IMG/VR virus record: IMGVR_UViG_3300021963_007133
Span: 1 to 42,197 of that record
From: a virus
Direction: 5' to 3' (one strand)
DNA length: 42,197 nucleotides
The position numbers and the translations under genes are program-made. Below the pieces are notes generated by a model. It saw only the letters and a program-made list of their open reading frames with translations, did no database searches and was not told the origin of the DNA. Below, piece by piece: positions 11,001 to 17,256 of the stretch. Numbering within the stretch: the first letter of the stretch is position 1; the number at the start of each line of letters is the position of its first letter.

Positions 11001-11173
11001 ATTCTGGATCAACTACGGCATTATGGAGAACAATGGGTAGAGGTTCTAGCTATGCTGGAACAAATGGAACAACTATCACAGCCTCAAGTAGCATTTCTTG
11101 GGCAAGAGCAATATGTAGAGTGGTGGGAACAAACGGAACAACTTACCCAAGCTCCTATACAGGATTTGCGTAA
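8012..11173 (+). CDS. Giant fibre / adhesin-like tail protein with FN3 and InlB-type repeat
   Basis: The 1053-residue product is the largest tail protein here. Residues 5-46 are three tandem 14-residue repeats with GTWTEIL cores. Residues ~50-145 and ~150-250 are Ig-like domains (phrases such as TSSTYVTTAADDGKYIVCQVTATN are typical of bacterial surface proteins). A unique ~190-residue region follows, then FN3-like domains at about 435-535, 540-650, 660-750 and 755-835. Residues ~838-910 match the Listeria-Bacteroides (Flg_new / InlB B) repeat: FNVNGGTGSP, FGGWNTQADG and TLYAKW. These domains point to host-surface binding. The last tail fibre of the block before small coiled-coil genes. Confidence 0.7.
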   Translation: MPRLFQKRNGTWTEILSVFQKQGGTWTEILNIFQKISGTWTKVFAAAKVPGNTVAPTITGSGYLYGTLTNNSLGTWTNSPTSYARQWRRGTPPSGGGEPQGYSNITGATSSTYVTTAADDGKYIVCQVTATNALGSNAASSNPIYVTKYAPSALGVYQLGGSPIVGGTLTATEQVGTWKQTTTNTGDTSPDTFIYEFYWTDTLPATLLQNTSSSTYLVQPADNNHTIGVKVVGKNTGGEATTGYSNQLSISSVYSFSMGNTLHMSTNCYVSLNTPSSSYTSLPSGYSIPVSLQDFWNVIGYKWSNGNEFVLHYDAYKYNQTTTAFRATWQMRFYANQNYADFKIIRWGSSTGPGTKTVAMYKDDTVFGTAVAGPIAQYIAGQTFRVYYNGNQPTQSVGFTEIVTDSMVPISVNVGTTDDGYFSVVTSTNQYTKPSISGVTSSGTGNSISTNSFTTGGGYNGFDYVIRTGSHFGTLVASGSSNAGSYSQSGLTSGTTYYVTLTPFNAYSQYGDSVQFSQATTNAPGPFSVNSGSKAVPSGGYRTVTVGWTTSTNGPNYEVQLEGSNDGITWTVATGIFETRAVRQTLNLLSSPYFTSTSTTFTQVDYYYFYRATARARNSSLDSSNAAYSNGGTETSLQYFQIPGVAPGTPTLGTITVTKTTASIAYTFPTNTGSNTIDWIQFSLDNVNFNNDFSSPYDFTGLTAGTTYNLYYRALNYDKLYSTTLNTTFTTTANKPPNAPGTPTAGTKTNTSIAWSWTAPTTDSTHDAATGYEYAHTSSSTPPASGTAQTGTSVTVSNLTKNTTYWMHVRATNADGNSGWSSNSASTNNDNFYTVTFNVNGGTGSPSATSVTQTTAGGSVTLASQSLMTRTGFTFGGWNTQADGNGSNYGAGTSYTPTADITLYAKWTATFVTPSPGIPASFVFSRNLNGGTSTTRRNWFWNVSSGMGSYSYVIYTLEWHNVTTSTAPSTTRTPDALLTFGSSTSTAPVTNSQTYNYSGSTTALWRTMGRGSSYAGTNGTTITASSSISWARAICRVVGTNGTTYPSSYTGFA
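8024..8149 (+). repeat. Three tandem 42-base repeats encoding 14-residue units
   Basis: Residues 5-18, 19-32 and 33-46 of the fibre protein read FQKRNGTWTEILSV, FQKQGGTWTEILNI and FQKISGTWTKVFAA. Eight of fourteen positions are shared by all three. The DNA copies have diverged, so this is an old duplication or is held by selection on the protein. Confidence 0.85.
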
Positions 11174-11175
11174 TA

Positions 11176-11184
11176 TGGTATACT
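11176..11184 (+). promoter_or_regulatory. Extended -10 promoter upstream of the coiled-coil genes
   Basis: TGGTATACT lies just after the stop of the giant fibre gene. With the six-base spacing seen elsewhere the first transcribed base would be A at 11191, giving a 12-base leader that contains the SD GGAGG (11194-11198) and then the ATG at 11203. No convincing -35 element was seen. Confidence 0.5.
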
Positions 11185-11202
11185 TGGAAAAATGGAGGAT
11201 AA

Positions 11203-11439
11203 ATGACAAATAACTATTTAAGTAAGCAAGATATGCTAAATGTTGTGCTAGCTCATATTAGAGATTTACATGCTGAGCAATATAGTCATAAGCTTAGAAT
11301 TATAGAGTTTGAAGCTGCTGGATTAGAAAATATTAATCAGGATCTTTATAATCAAATATCAGATATGGTTACTCAATATGATTTAAGAATTTCAGCTTTA
11401 GAAGCTGAGAAAGAAAAAGTTTTGGCTTTGCCAGAATAA
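11203..11439 (+). CDS. Small coiled-coil protein 1
   Basis: A 78-residue, almost fully helical protein with heptad-like spacing of Leu/Ile (HIRDLHAEQYSHKLRIIEFE, then ISALEAEKEKVLAL). It has a GGAGG SD 5 bases from its ATG. It is the first of three similarly sized helical proteins in a row after the fibre genes. Such proteins in tail operons may be fibre chaperones or trimerisation partners, but nothing in the sequence proves it. No Cys, signal peptide or membrane segment. Confidence 0.6.
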   Translation: MTNNYLSKQDMLNVVLAHIRDLHAEQYSHKLRIIEFEAAGLENINQDLYNQISDMVTQYDLRISALEAEKEKVLALPE

Positions 11440-11451
11440 AAAGGAGATAAA

Positions 11452-11682
11452 ATGACAACGCTATCAAATGCAGAAAAAGCTCAAATTATTAATCAAAGAA
11501 TTAAAAATTTGAATTATAATAAGTATAATTTAGATATAGACCTTCTTGTTGAAAATACTAAAGCGTCACCACTTGCCAGCAGTATTTCAACAATAAGCGC
11601 ATCTATATCTGATGTTAATGCTCAGATTGCTGCTCTAACAACAGAGCTTGCAAAGTATCCAATAGAATCATCAGAGGAATAA
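11452..11682 (+). CDS. Small coiled-coil protein 2
   Basis: A 76-residue helical protein with an AAGGAG SD. The opening AEKAQIINQRIKNLN is similar in plan to the opening of the next protein (AEKAELVVAAMQQRIGEL), which suggests they are diverged tandem copies. Residues ~45-68 (ISASISDVNAQIAALTTEL) form a likely coiled coil. Function unknown; the location suggests tail assembly or adhesion. Confidence 0.55.
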   Translation: MTTLSNAEKAQIINQRIKNLNYNKYNLDIDLLVENTKASPLASSISTISASISDVNAQIAALTTELAKYPIESSEE

Positions 11683-11683
11683 A

Positions 11684-11869
11684 ATGGCTGAAAAAGCAGA
11701 ACTAGTTGTTGCAGCAATGCAGCAAAGAATAGGTGAGCTGGTCTCAAATTATGAGACTCAAATTGCAATATTAAGAGCAGATATCACAAAGCTTATTGAA
11801 GAAAGAGATGCAAAAGTTGAAGCTACGAAATCGTTCGAAGCACATATCGATAATATCACAACCAACTAA
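11684..11869 (+). CDS. Small coiled-coil protein 3
   Basis: A 61-residue protein, helical throughout (ETQIAILRADITKLIEERDAKVEA) and probably a dimeric or trimeric coiled coil. Its ATG lies 2 bases after the previous stop, with GAGG in the upstream gene end as SD. Its 3' third overlaps the next gene in another frame by about 62 bases. Function unknown; see the paralogy note on the preceding gene. Confidence 0.5.
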   Translation: MAEKAELVVAAMQQRIGELVSNYETQIAILRADITKLIEERDAKVEATKSFEAHIDNITTN

Positions 11870-12215
11870 TTTTCCTTCTGGTATCGCTGTTAAAACAGAT
11901 AAAGATACATATTGGATTAAAGACGGTAAAAGGTATAAGTTGATTTCTGATAGGGCCGCACAGTCTTGGTGCTTTACTACGGTACTTGCAACAGAGTCGG
12001 CATTGTCTGGGATTAAACTTGTAGGTAAATTAGGCTTTCGAGACGGCGCTTTGATCAAGAACGTTGCAGATGGTAAAATGTATCTAGTATCACAAAATAA
12101 ACTAAGACACATTGTAGATCCAGATTCTTTTGAAAGATACGGACTAGATAGGTCAAAATTAATTGAGGTGTCAGAAAAAGAAATTTTGGCACACGATTTA
12201 GGAGAAAATTTATAA
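11808..12215 (+). CDS. Hypothetical tail-operon protein with repeated K-x-Y modules
   Basis: A 135-residue protein of unknown function. Two similar modules are visible: AVKTDKDTYWIKDGKRYKLISDRAA (start ~28) and LIKNVADGKMYLVSQNKLRHIVDPD (start ~84), each a charged beta-hairpin in which a Lys/Tyr pair is followed by a short basic strand. The start is uncertain: ATG 11808 is chosen, TTG 11796 is possible, and both overlap the previous gene deeply. The TAATG overlap with the next gene at 12215 argues it is truly translated. Likely a virion-associated small protein. Confidence 0.55.
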   Translation: MQKLKLRNRSKHISIISQPTNFPSGIAVKTDKDTYWIKDGKRYKLISDRAAQSWCFTTVLATESALSGIKLVGKLGFRDGALIKNVADGKMYLVSQNKLRHIVDPDSFERYGLDRSKLIEVSEKEILAHDLGENL

Positions 12216-12640
12216 TGGCATTTAATGATGGAGAGCCTTTAGACGCAGCAAAGCTTGGTGCGTTAGAGTTACAAGTAACCAATTTAGCATCTACTATTCC
12301 AAAGATTGGTGCATCAACTACAAATGTTAGTATAACTAATAATACAAATCCGCAAACAACAACTGTGCCACAAATTGTTGGAAGTGCTCCTGGAACAAAA
12401 TGGGAATTAAAGTCTGGTCAAGTAAACGAGCAATATTTTTCTTTTAATGGCACCGTAAGCAGCATTCCAAGAGCGGTTGTAATTACTTCTAGGCATAGTG
12501 GTAGTGGAACTGGATGGCACCCACAAATTAATACAAAAACTCAGTCTATTACAAAAGAAGGATTTACTGCAGTTGTTTATATGCCATCAAGTGCGCCTAC
12601 ACACACAGTATATATTACTTGGTTGGCCCTCTGCTACTAG
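12215..12640 (+). CDS. Small tail-fibre tip-like protein, last gene of the tail block
   Basis: A 141-residue protein. The N-terminus (FNDGEPLDAAKLGALELQVTNL) resembles the short helical heads of phage fibre tips, where a DG-x-x-L-x-A-x-x-L segment is common. The rest is Ser/Thr/Gly rich beta (SSIPRAVVITSRHSGSGTGWHPQIN). A GGAG SD lies upstream (12202-12205). It ends just before the promoter and terminator at 12643-12707. Probably a receptor-binding or fibre-tip protein; this is an inference from composition and location. Confidence 0.5.
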   Translation: MAFNDGEPLDAAKLGALELQVTNLASTIPKIGASTTNVSITNNTNPQTTTVPQIVGSAPGTKWELKSGQVNEQYFSFNGTVSSIPRAVVITSRHSGSGTGWHPQINTKTQSITKEGFTAVVYMPSSAPTHTVYITWLALCY

Positions 12641-12642
12641 TA

Positions 12643-12670
12643 TTGACAATTTTTAATCATATGTTACAAT
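12643..12670 (+). promoter_or_regulatory. Consensus sigma70-type promoter facing the replication block
   Basis: TTGACA at 12643-12648 is followed by 16 bases and TACAAT at 12665-12670. The six-base rule puts the first base at A12677. The -10 box lies inside an inverted repeat (12661-12681) and a terminator-type palindrome begins six bases after the predicted start. Confidence 0.65.
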
Positions 12671-12681
12671 TACTGTAACAT
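12661..12681. repeat. Inverted repeat over the -10 and +1, operator-like
   Basis: ATGTTACA (12661-12668), 5-base centre, TGTAACAT (12674-12681): a perfect 8-base inverted repeat. It covers the -10 hexamer and the predicted transcription start, a position where a dimeric repressor would block RNA polymerase. No repressor is identified. Confidence 0.6.
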
Positions 12682-12682
12682 C

Positions 12683-12707
12683 AAAGTCACGAATTCGTGA
12701 CTTTTTT
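12683..12707 (+). terminator. Rho-independent terminator, perfect 22-base palindrome plus T run
   Basis: The palindrome at 12683-12704 has an 11-base half AAAGTCACGAA and its exact complement, with a run of six T at 12702-12707. It closes the tail operon. It also lies between the promoter at 12643 and the gene at 12725, so it may attenuate that promoter. Confidence 0.85.
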
Positions 12708-12724
12708 ATATATTAAGGGATTAA

Positions 12725-13525
12725 ATGAGTAACGACTTAAAATGGATGCTTTCATCAGATCAGCAGTTTCCATATCAAGATGATAAAATGATTGCGCTTT
12801 GGTTTAAAGTAATGAAGTGGTTTAAGCCAGACGTAGTAGATTATTTGGGAGATACTGATGATCAAGCTTGCTACAGTAAGTATACAGAAGGAAGATCTGC
12901 GGAGTTTATGCAACTCCACAAAGATGATAGTCGTGATTTAATTGTTCCTATGATGCGACATGAAGCAAAAGGCGCAAGAGATTTCTATGCAAAAACTCGT
13001 GAGATGCTTCCTGATGCACAATTATTTTCAGCACTAGGAAATCATGACATTCGTATTTTTGATTACATAGATAAGAAACTTCCAGACTATGCAAAAGACG
13101 TTACTCCAGAATCATTGTGGTCTTTAGATTCTTTGGGCTATGAATATATTTACTACGACTCATTGCCAAAACGTCGCTTTGGAGATGTTCACGTACACCA
13201 CGGAATCTCTATTGCAGCAACTGGGTCTGTTCGTAAAGATATGGAAGACCTGCAAGTATCATTAATTAGAGGTCACTCACACAGAATTGCTTCACATATG
13301 GTAACATATGAACTTAGAAACGGTGGCGAAGGAGAGACTCTCCGTGGCTACGAAATTGGTCACATGTGTGATGAAAAGGGTCCAGGTATGAAATACACTC
13401 AGCATCATGATTGGCAAAAAGGTTTTGCTATTGCTCATATTGTAAATGATTATCCTCATATTCAAATGATTCATATTGCTCCAGATTACTCATGTGTTGT
13501 GGACGGAAAGACGTTTACTCTATAA
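12725..13525 (+). CDS. Calcineurin-like metallophosphoesterase
   Basis: A 266-residue enzyme with the metallophosphoesterase motifs: an N-terminal SSDQQFP segment with metal-ligand Asp at residue 12, GDTDD at 42-46, GNHD at 105-108, a His pair in VHHG at ~157-160 and GHSHR at 183-187. These bind two metal ions and hydrolyse phosphoesters; substrate is not visible (DNA ends, nucleotides or proteins are possible). A relative of recombination nuclease Mre11/SbcD or phage phosphatases is conceivable but the capping domains are absent. It is the first gene of the replication block. Arginine codons are often CGT here, unlike the AGA-rich tail genes. Confidence 0.8.
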   Translation: MSNDLKWMLSSDQQFPYQDDKMIALWFKVMKWFKPDVVDYLGDTDDQACYSKYTEGRSAEFMQLHKDDSRDLIVPMMRHEAKGARDFYAKTREMLPDAQLFSALGNHDIRIFDYIDKKLPDYAKDVTPESLWSLDSLGYEYIYYDSLPKRRFGDVHVHHGISIAATGSVRKDMEDLQVSLIRGHSHRIASHMVTYELRNGGEGETLRGYEIGHMCDEKGPGMKYTQHHDWQKGFAIAHIVNDYPHIQMIHIAPDYSCVVDGKTFTL

Positions 13526-13710
13526 TGTGGTGCGGTAAGTGTGGTGGTAGAGTATTTGTAGATAGAGTGTTTTCACAAAAACTCCATGTTGAGGTGTTCT
13601 GCATACTATGTGGAAAACGTAATATGATTAATAAAGAAACGAGTGCTTTTGGAAAATGGCTAGATCAAAAAGAAACAGCAAATCAAAAAGCTTACGGTAT
13701 TTCTTCTTAA
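13525..13710 (+). CDS. Zinc-ribbon mini-protein
   Basis: A 61-residue protein with MWCGKCGG near the start and FCILCGK at ~27-33: two CxxC pairs that should bind one zinc ion. The ATG at 13525 overlaps the stop of the upstream gene (TAATG), which is why I prefer it over the ATG at 13492. Single zinc ribbons of this type are frequent in phage genomes and may bind nucleic acids or proteins. Function unknown. Confidence 0.65.
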   Translation: MWCGKCGGRVFVDRVFSQKLHVEVFCILCGKRNMINKETSAFGKWLDQKETANQKAYGISS

Positions 13711-14135
13711 ACAATAAAATACATAAAGTCTTAAAGTTATCTAGGTCAAAAGACGAACTAGTTTCTTGGTGCTATCCAGATAAAAAAAGATATCTGTATT
13801 CATATTCTCAAGTTAAAAAGAATATGGAAAACGCCTATGATATTAATCAAGTTGGATTTATGCTTAATAAACATAAAGTTACAATAATAGATTACATCTT
13901 AGAGGGTAAAATATCTGCTCCTCAAAAAGTATATCCTATTGGGAATCCAGACAGTAAATGGTCTAAATATATGTTTAGTCAGAAAGACATTTTAGATATG
14001 CATGAGTTTATTCTAGAGTCTGGACATTCATTAGAGTTGCCGTCACGCTCAGAATTATTAGCTCTTCTCAAACACAACATTATATTGTATACTAAGACCG
14101 ATAACGGATTCGTACCAGTATGGAAGGCGGAGTAG
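13656..14135 (+). CDS. Hypothetical basic protein with possible HTH
   Basis: A 159-residue protein with a Lys/Arg/Ser-rich N-terminus (MARSKRNSKSKSLRYF) and a middle region, ~60-95, that may form a helix-turn-helix with wing (DINQVGFMLNKHKVTIIDYI, then LEGKISAPQKV), similar to MerR-type phage DNA-binding proteins. A second helical segment ~115-130 (FSQKDILDMHEFI) follows the pattern of such excisionase-like proteins. The start overlaps the zinc-ribbon gene by 55 bases, so the exact N-terminus is uncertain. Likely a DNA-binding protein of the early region. Confidence 0.55.
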   Translation: MARSKRNSKSKSLRYFFLNNKIHKVLKLSRSKDELVSWCYPDKKRYLYSYSQVKKNMENAYDINQVGFMLNKHKVTIIDYILEGKISAPQKVYPIGNPDSKWSKYMFSQKDILDMHEFILESGHSLELPSRSELLALLKHNIILYTKTDNGFVPVWKAE

Positions 14136-14239
14136 TGACAAGGTTAATATCGTGTACTATATGCGGTAAAGAGTGGGAACTTAGGTGGGGCGTATTTGCA
14201 CATGAAAGTTTGTCTAGACATATGAAGGAGCACAAATGA
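14135..14239 (+). CDS. C2H2-type zinc-finger mini-protein
   Basis: A 34-residue product in the gap between the genes ending at 14135 and starting at 14236. It starts at GTG 14135, overlapping the upstream TAG by one base, after GGAAGGCGGAG as SD, and ends in a TGA that overlaps the next ATG. It has CTIC at 7-10 and the pattern H-x5-H-x3-H at its end (HESLSRHMKEH), enough for one C2H2 finger. The start and stop overlaps support translation. Confidence 0.6.
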   Translation: MTRLISCTICGKEWELRWGVFAHESLSRHMKEHK

Positions 14240-14439
14240 CAACGAGAGTTAAAGTAGATCTTTCTTTTACACGAAATTTAGGTAATTATGAAAGCATTAA
14301 AATTGGCGTAGGCATAGAAGATGATGTCAGGTCTGGAGAAAATGTCGATGCTGCAACAGAGCGTGTTTATAAATTTGTTGAAAATAAATTAATTGAAAAA
14401 ACAACTGAGATAGAGAAAGAGTTAAAAGATGGCAAATAG
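14236..14439 (+). CDS. Hypothetical small acidic protein
   Basis: A 67-residue protein of unknown function. Residues 4-30 form likely beta-strands (VKVDLSFTRNLGNYESIKIGVGI) and the C-terminal half is a charged helix (AATERVYKFVENKLIEKTTEIE). Similar short proteins occur in the replication regions of actinophages. An AAGGAG SD lies at 14224-14229. It overlaps the next gene by 11 bases, just before the helicase pair. Confidence 0.55.
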   Translation: MTTRVKVDLSFTRNLGNYESIKIGVGIEDDVRSGENVDAATERVYKFVENKLIEKTTEIEKELKDGK

Positions 14440-14752
14440 TAAAGAGCCTTATGTCATGCTTACTCTATATCAAAACCTGTATAAAGAAAAATATAACTCT
14501 GCTCCTAAAATTAATAAGTTTAGAGAAAAATGGGCAATGCAAGATGTTATTGATAGCGTAGGCTTAGACAGAGCAATTGAAATACTTGAGTACTATTTTA
14601 GCTTGCCAAAATCTGGGCACCCATTAAATTTCTTTTTTTATAACTTTGATAAAATGGAATCTGCTATTATTGCTATTAAAAAAGATAAAGAGGCAAGGAA
14701 AGTTTTGTTAGAGAAAACTAAAACTTTAGTAGAAAAGGGCGGTATAGAATGA
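14429..14752 (+). CDS. Hypothetical protein before helicase, possible loader
   Basis: A 107-residue helical protein. The segment YQNLYKEKYNSAPKINKFREKWAM and the end with EYYFSLPKSGHPLNFFFYNFD look like the small helical protein that precedes DnaB-type helicase genes in other phages. It overlaps the helicase start by 4 bases (ATGA). A helicase-loading role is a guess from gene order; no AAA+ motif is present. Confidence 0.5.
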   Translation: MANSKEPYVMLTLYQNLYKEKYNSAPKINKFREKWAMQDVIDSVGLDRAIEILEYYFSLPKSGHPLNFFFYNFDKMESAIIAIKKDKEARKVLLEKTKTLVEKGGIE

Positions 14753-15996
14753 ATACAGAGGCAACATTAATTTCTGCTGTGTGTAAAAACAAAGACATCA
14801 GCGTACTCCTTGCCGATAATGTTGATGAAATTTTTACATCACATAGAGATATCTGGGAAGGACTTAAATCTTATTACTATAAGTTTAAGGCTGTACCCGA
14901 AGTTGGTATTCTTCAAGAAAAATTTAAAGACTTTGACCCAGATACAAGTATCAAAGGCGAGACTGCTTATTACTTAGATAAACTAAAGAATGAATATCTT
15001 ACTAGTAGAATTAAAAATATTATTCTTAAGGGTGGATCTATGCTCAAAGAAGATGCTGCTTCAAGAGTTTTATCTCAAATGCAAAGCCAACTTTCTATGC
15101 TTACTAAGTTTACAAATAATGTTAGAGATTTAGAAGTTACAGATATTGAAAATGCTACCAAACACTTTGAGTCGGTTAAACTTCGTTCTGCAACAATGGG
15201 TGGCTCCCCAGGAATAAAAACTGGATTCGAAGCAATAGACTTAGCCTACCCAACTGGCATGGCTCCAGGACATTTAATTGTAGCTATTGGTTGGCCAGGA
15301 CGTGGTAAAACTTGGTTTACATCTTATCTTGCTTGTAAAGCTTGGGAACAAGGATTTAAGCCAATGATTGTTTCCCTTGAAATGTCTCCAGAAAATATGC
15401 GTGACCGTATTTATACCATGATGGGGTCTGGACTATTTCGTGCTAGCGATTTATCAAAGGGAGAAATCAATATTGATGATTTTCGTTCATGGGGACAGAA
15501 AAAGTTTGATAACAAGAACGGTTTTGTACTTGTTTCAAACGAAGGAATGTCTGAGGTAACTCCAGCAACAATTCAGGGTAAGATTGATCAGCATAAACCA
15601 GATCTAGTTATTTTAGATTACCATCAATTATTTTCTGATAATAAAAAGAGCATGGGTGCTACAGAGCGTAATATGAATATATCTCGTGAGTTTAAAATGC
15701 TTGCAATGACAAATAACATTCCTATTATTGATATTACCGCAGCAACAATGGATGACGTATCTGATCAAGACAATCCTCCAATGCTGTCACAAGTTGCGTG
15801 GTCTAAAGCTATTGAGTACGATGCAGATATGGCTATTGCTATTCATAAATACACTGGAACAAATATGATAGAGGTTGTTTCTAGAAAAAATAGACATGGT
15901 CAAGAGTTTGGAATGTATTTAGACTGGGACATCAACAGAGGCCTTGTAAAGGAAATATACGAAAACCCATTTACAAATGACTCATCGAAGAATTAA
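14749..15996 (+). CDS. dnaB: DnaB-type replicative DNA helicase
   Basis: A 415-residue RecA-fold hexameric helicase. The N-terminal ~60 residues (TLISAVCKNKDISVLL, DIWEGLKSYY) match the DnaB N-terminal helical domain, and a linker leads to the motor. Walker A is GWPGRGKT at 181-188; Walker B is LVILD at 286-290. VSLEM near 208-212 is the usual DnaB motif after Walker A. The end (DWDINRGLVKEIYE) is the usual DnaB C-terminus. It should unwind the fork and work with the primase at 16204 and polymerase at 18303. Shorter than E. coli DnaB (471), as usual for phage forms. Confidence 0.9.
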   Translation: MNTEATLISAVCKNKDISVLLADNVDEIFTSHRDIWEGLKSYYYKFKAVPEVGILQEKFKDFDPDTSIKGETAYYLDKLKNEYLTSRIKNIILKGGSMLKEDAASRVLSQMQSQLSMLTKFTNNVRDLEVTDIENATKHFESVKLRSATMGGSPGIKTGFEAIDLAYPTGMAPGHLIVAIGWPGRGKTWFTSYLACKAWEQGFKPMIVSLEMSPENMRDRIYTMMGSGLFRASDLSKGEINIDDFRSWGQKKFDNKNGFVLVSNEGMSEVTPATIQGKIDQHKPDLVILDYHQLFSDNKKSMGATERNMNISREFKMLAMTNNIPIIDITAATMDDVSDQDNPPMLSQVAWSKAIEYDADMAIAIHKYTGTNMIEVVSRKNRHGQEFGMYLDWDINRGLVKEIYENPFTNDSSKN

Positions 15997-16279
15997 AAGA
16001 TTTCAAGTTCAAGTTGAGTTTCATGATAATTCTCAGCTTATAAGCTTAAAGCCTCAGTATGAAAACTTGTTGGTTCAAGACATGCGTGGCAAAGGTTATG
16101 TCAGGGTGCTTGACATAGACCCAGCTTTTTCGGTAGAATTTACGGGCGAGACATGGAAGTTCTTAATGAGCATTCATGGAGTTTATGTAGGAAAGAAGAA
16201 GGCATGGCAATTAGAGGGTACGACTCAAAACAAATTGATACCACGAGCTACTCACCAGCGCATATCAGATCTGTCCTAA
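15977..16279 (+). CDS. Hypothetical protein between helicase and primase
   Basis: A 100-residue protein, unknown function. The core YVRVLDIDPAFSVEFTGETW is a beta-rich segment that looks conserved in phage replication regions. It overlaps the helicase end by 20 bases and the primase start by 76 bases, so its C-terminal ~25 residues are encoded together with the primase N-terminus in a different frame. The coupling suggests tight co-expression. Confidence 0.55.
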   Translation: MTHRRIKRFQVQVEFHDNSQLISLKPQYENLLVQDMRGKGYVRVLDIDPAFSVEFTGETWKFLMSIHGVYVGKKKAWQLEGTTQNKLIPRATHQRISDLS

Positions 16280-17202
16280 AATCTTTAGGCCTTAATATAA
16301 CTGGAGAAACATCTAACGATTTCTTATGCTATTGTCCTTTTCATTCCAATAGACACACTTCAAGTTTTAGCGTTAGTCGTGAAAAGGGTGCATTCATATG
16401 TTTCAACCCTTCTTGCGGGGAGGCTGGTACATTGCAGGAACTAGTTAAAAGAATTGCAAATAAGAATGAGTTCGAGGCTATGAGATTTATATCTTCAAAA
16501 GAAGCGGAGTCGCTAGAAAACTTTGATGAATTGCTTGCAGAATCTTTAGAAGAAAAGCCGACCTTTGAAGAATTTTCTAAGGATACACTTACAAAATTAA
16601 ATGATGATCTTGTAACAGAGTTTAGGGCTCAAAAGTATTTTGAATCTAGGGGCATTAAAATGGACTCTGGAAAATATTTTAATTTAGGATATTCAAAAAA
16701 TATGGACATGGTAACCGTTCCAGTACATAGCCCAGACGGAATGCCTATTGGAATTGTTGCTAGATCAATTGAAGGTAAGACTTTTAAAAATAGTACAAAT
16801 TTGCCTAAAAGCAAAACTCTATTTAATATACATCGTGCTAAAAAAATTGGAGACCATGTTATAGTTGTTGAGTCAAGTTTTGATGCAATTCGTGTTCATC
16901 AGGCAGGATTTCCAAATGTTGTTGCTACTCTAGGCGGGTTTCTTTCTACGGAACAGCACAATCTGCTCAATAGACATTTTAATAAGATAACTATTATGAC
17001 AGATGCAGATACCGCAGGAAGAGAGCTTGGTAAAAGCATTGCTTCAAAATTAAAATTTAAAGACCTATTGTGGGCTTCCTACGAATATGGTAAAATATAT
17101 CCTCATGATGCAAAAGATGCTGGCGACATGACAGATGAAGAAATAAAGATATGCATTAAAAATTCTGTTTCCGACATGGAATACAGATCTTGGAACTCGT
17201 GA
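16204..17202 (+). CDS. dnaG: DnaG-type primase, short phage form
   Basis: A 332-residue primase. The zinc-binding domain has CPFH at 44-47, and Cys66 and Cys71 in FICFNPSC. The TOPRIM catalytic core has VVES with the key Glu at ~223 and the DxD at 267-269 (TDADTAG). It lays down RNA primers behind the helicase. The start at 16204 is chosen over 16153 because GAAGAAGG lies just upstream and the domain begins there. It is about half the length of bacterial DnaG, lacking the C-terminal DnaB-binding domain. Confidence 0.85.
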   Translation: MAIRGYDSKQIDTTSYSPAHIRSVLKSLGLNITGETSNDFLCYCPFHSNRHTSSFSVSREKGAFICFNPSCGEAGTLQELVKRIANKNEFEAMRFISSKEAESLENFDELLAESLEEKPTFEEFSKDTLTKLNDDLVTEFRAQKYFESRGIKMDSGKYFNLGYSKNMDMVTVPVHSPDGMPIGIVARSIEGKTFKNSTNLPKSKTLFNIHRAKKIGDHVIVVESSFDAIRVHQAGFPNVVATLGGFLSTEQHNLLNRHFNKITIMTDADTAGRELGKSIASKLKFKDLLWASYEYGKIYPHDAKDAGDMTDEEIKICIKNSVSDMEYRSWNS

Positions 17203-17208
17203 TATAAT
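17200..17208 (+). promoter_or_regulatory. Extended -10 promoter of the ssDNA-binding protein gene
   Basis: TGATATAAT spans the primase stop. The predicted first base is A17215, giving a ~42-base leader that ends in an AAGGAG SD at 17247-17252. No good -35. A leader this long is unusual here and the separate promoter would allow high expression of the stoichiometric ssDNA-binding protein. Confidence 0.55.
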
Positions 17209-17256
17209 GAAAACACAGATGGATATATACCATCAACTACAAACAAGGAGATACAA

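Noticed and set aside
11192-11206. Mini-ORF of four codons (M-E-D-K) overlapping the ATG at 11203, one base after the predicted transcript start
   Set aside because: The bases are fully explained by the GGAGG Shine-Dalgarno and the following ATG; four codons are not evidence of a peptide.
10642-11213. Overlapping plus-strand frames inside the end of the giant fibre gene
   Set aside because: They are in alternate frames of a clearly coding region, lack ribosome binding sites and give atypical residue composition.
11796-11869. Programmed frameshift joining the third coiled-coil protein to the next ORF
   Set aside because: No clear slippery heptamer was found; separate ATG 11808 start is a simpler reading, so only the deep overlap is noted.
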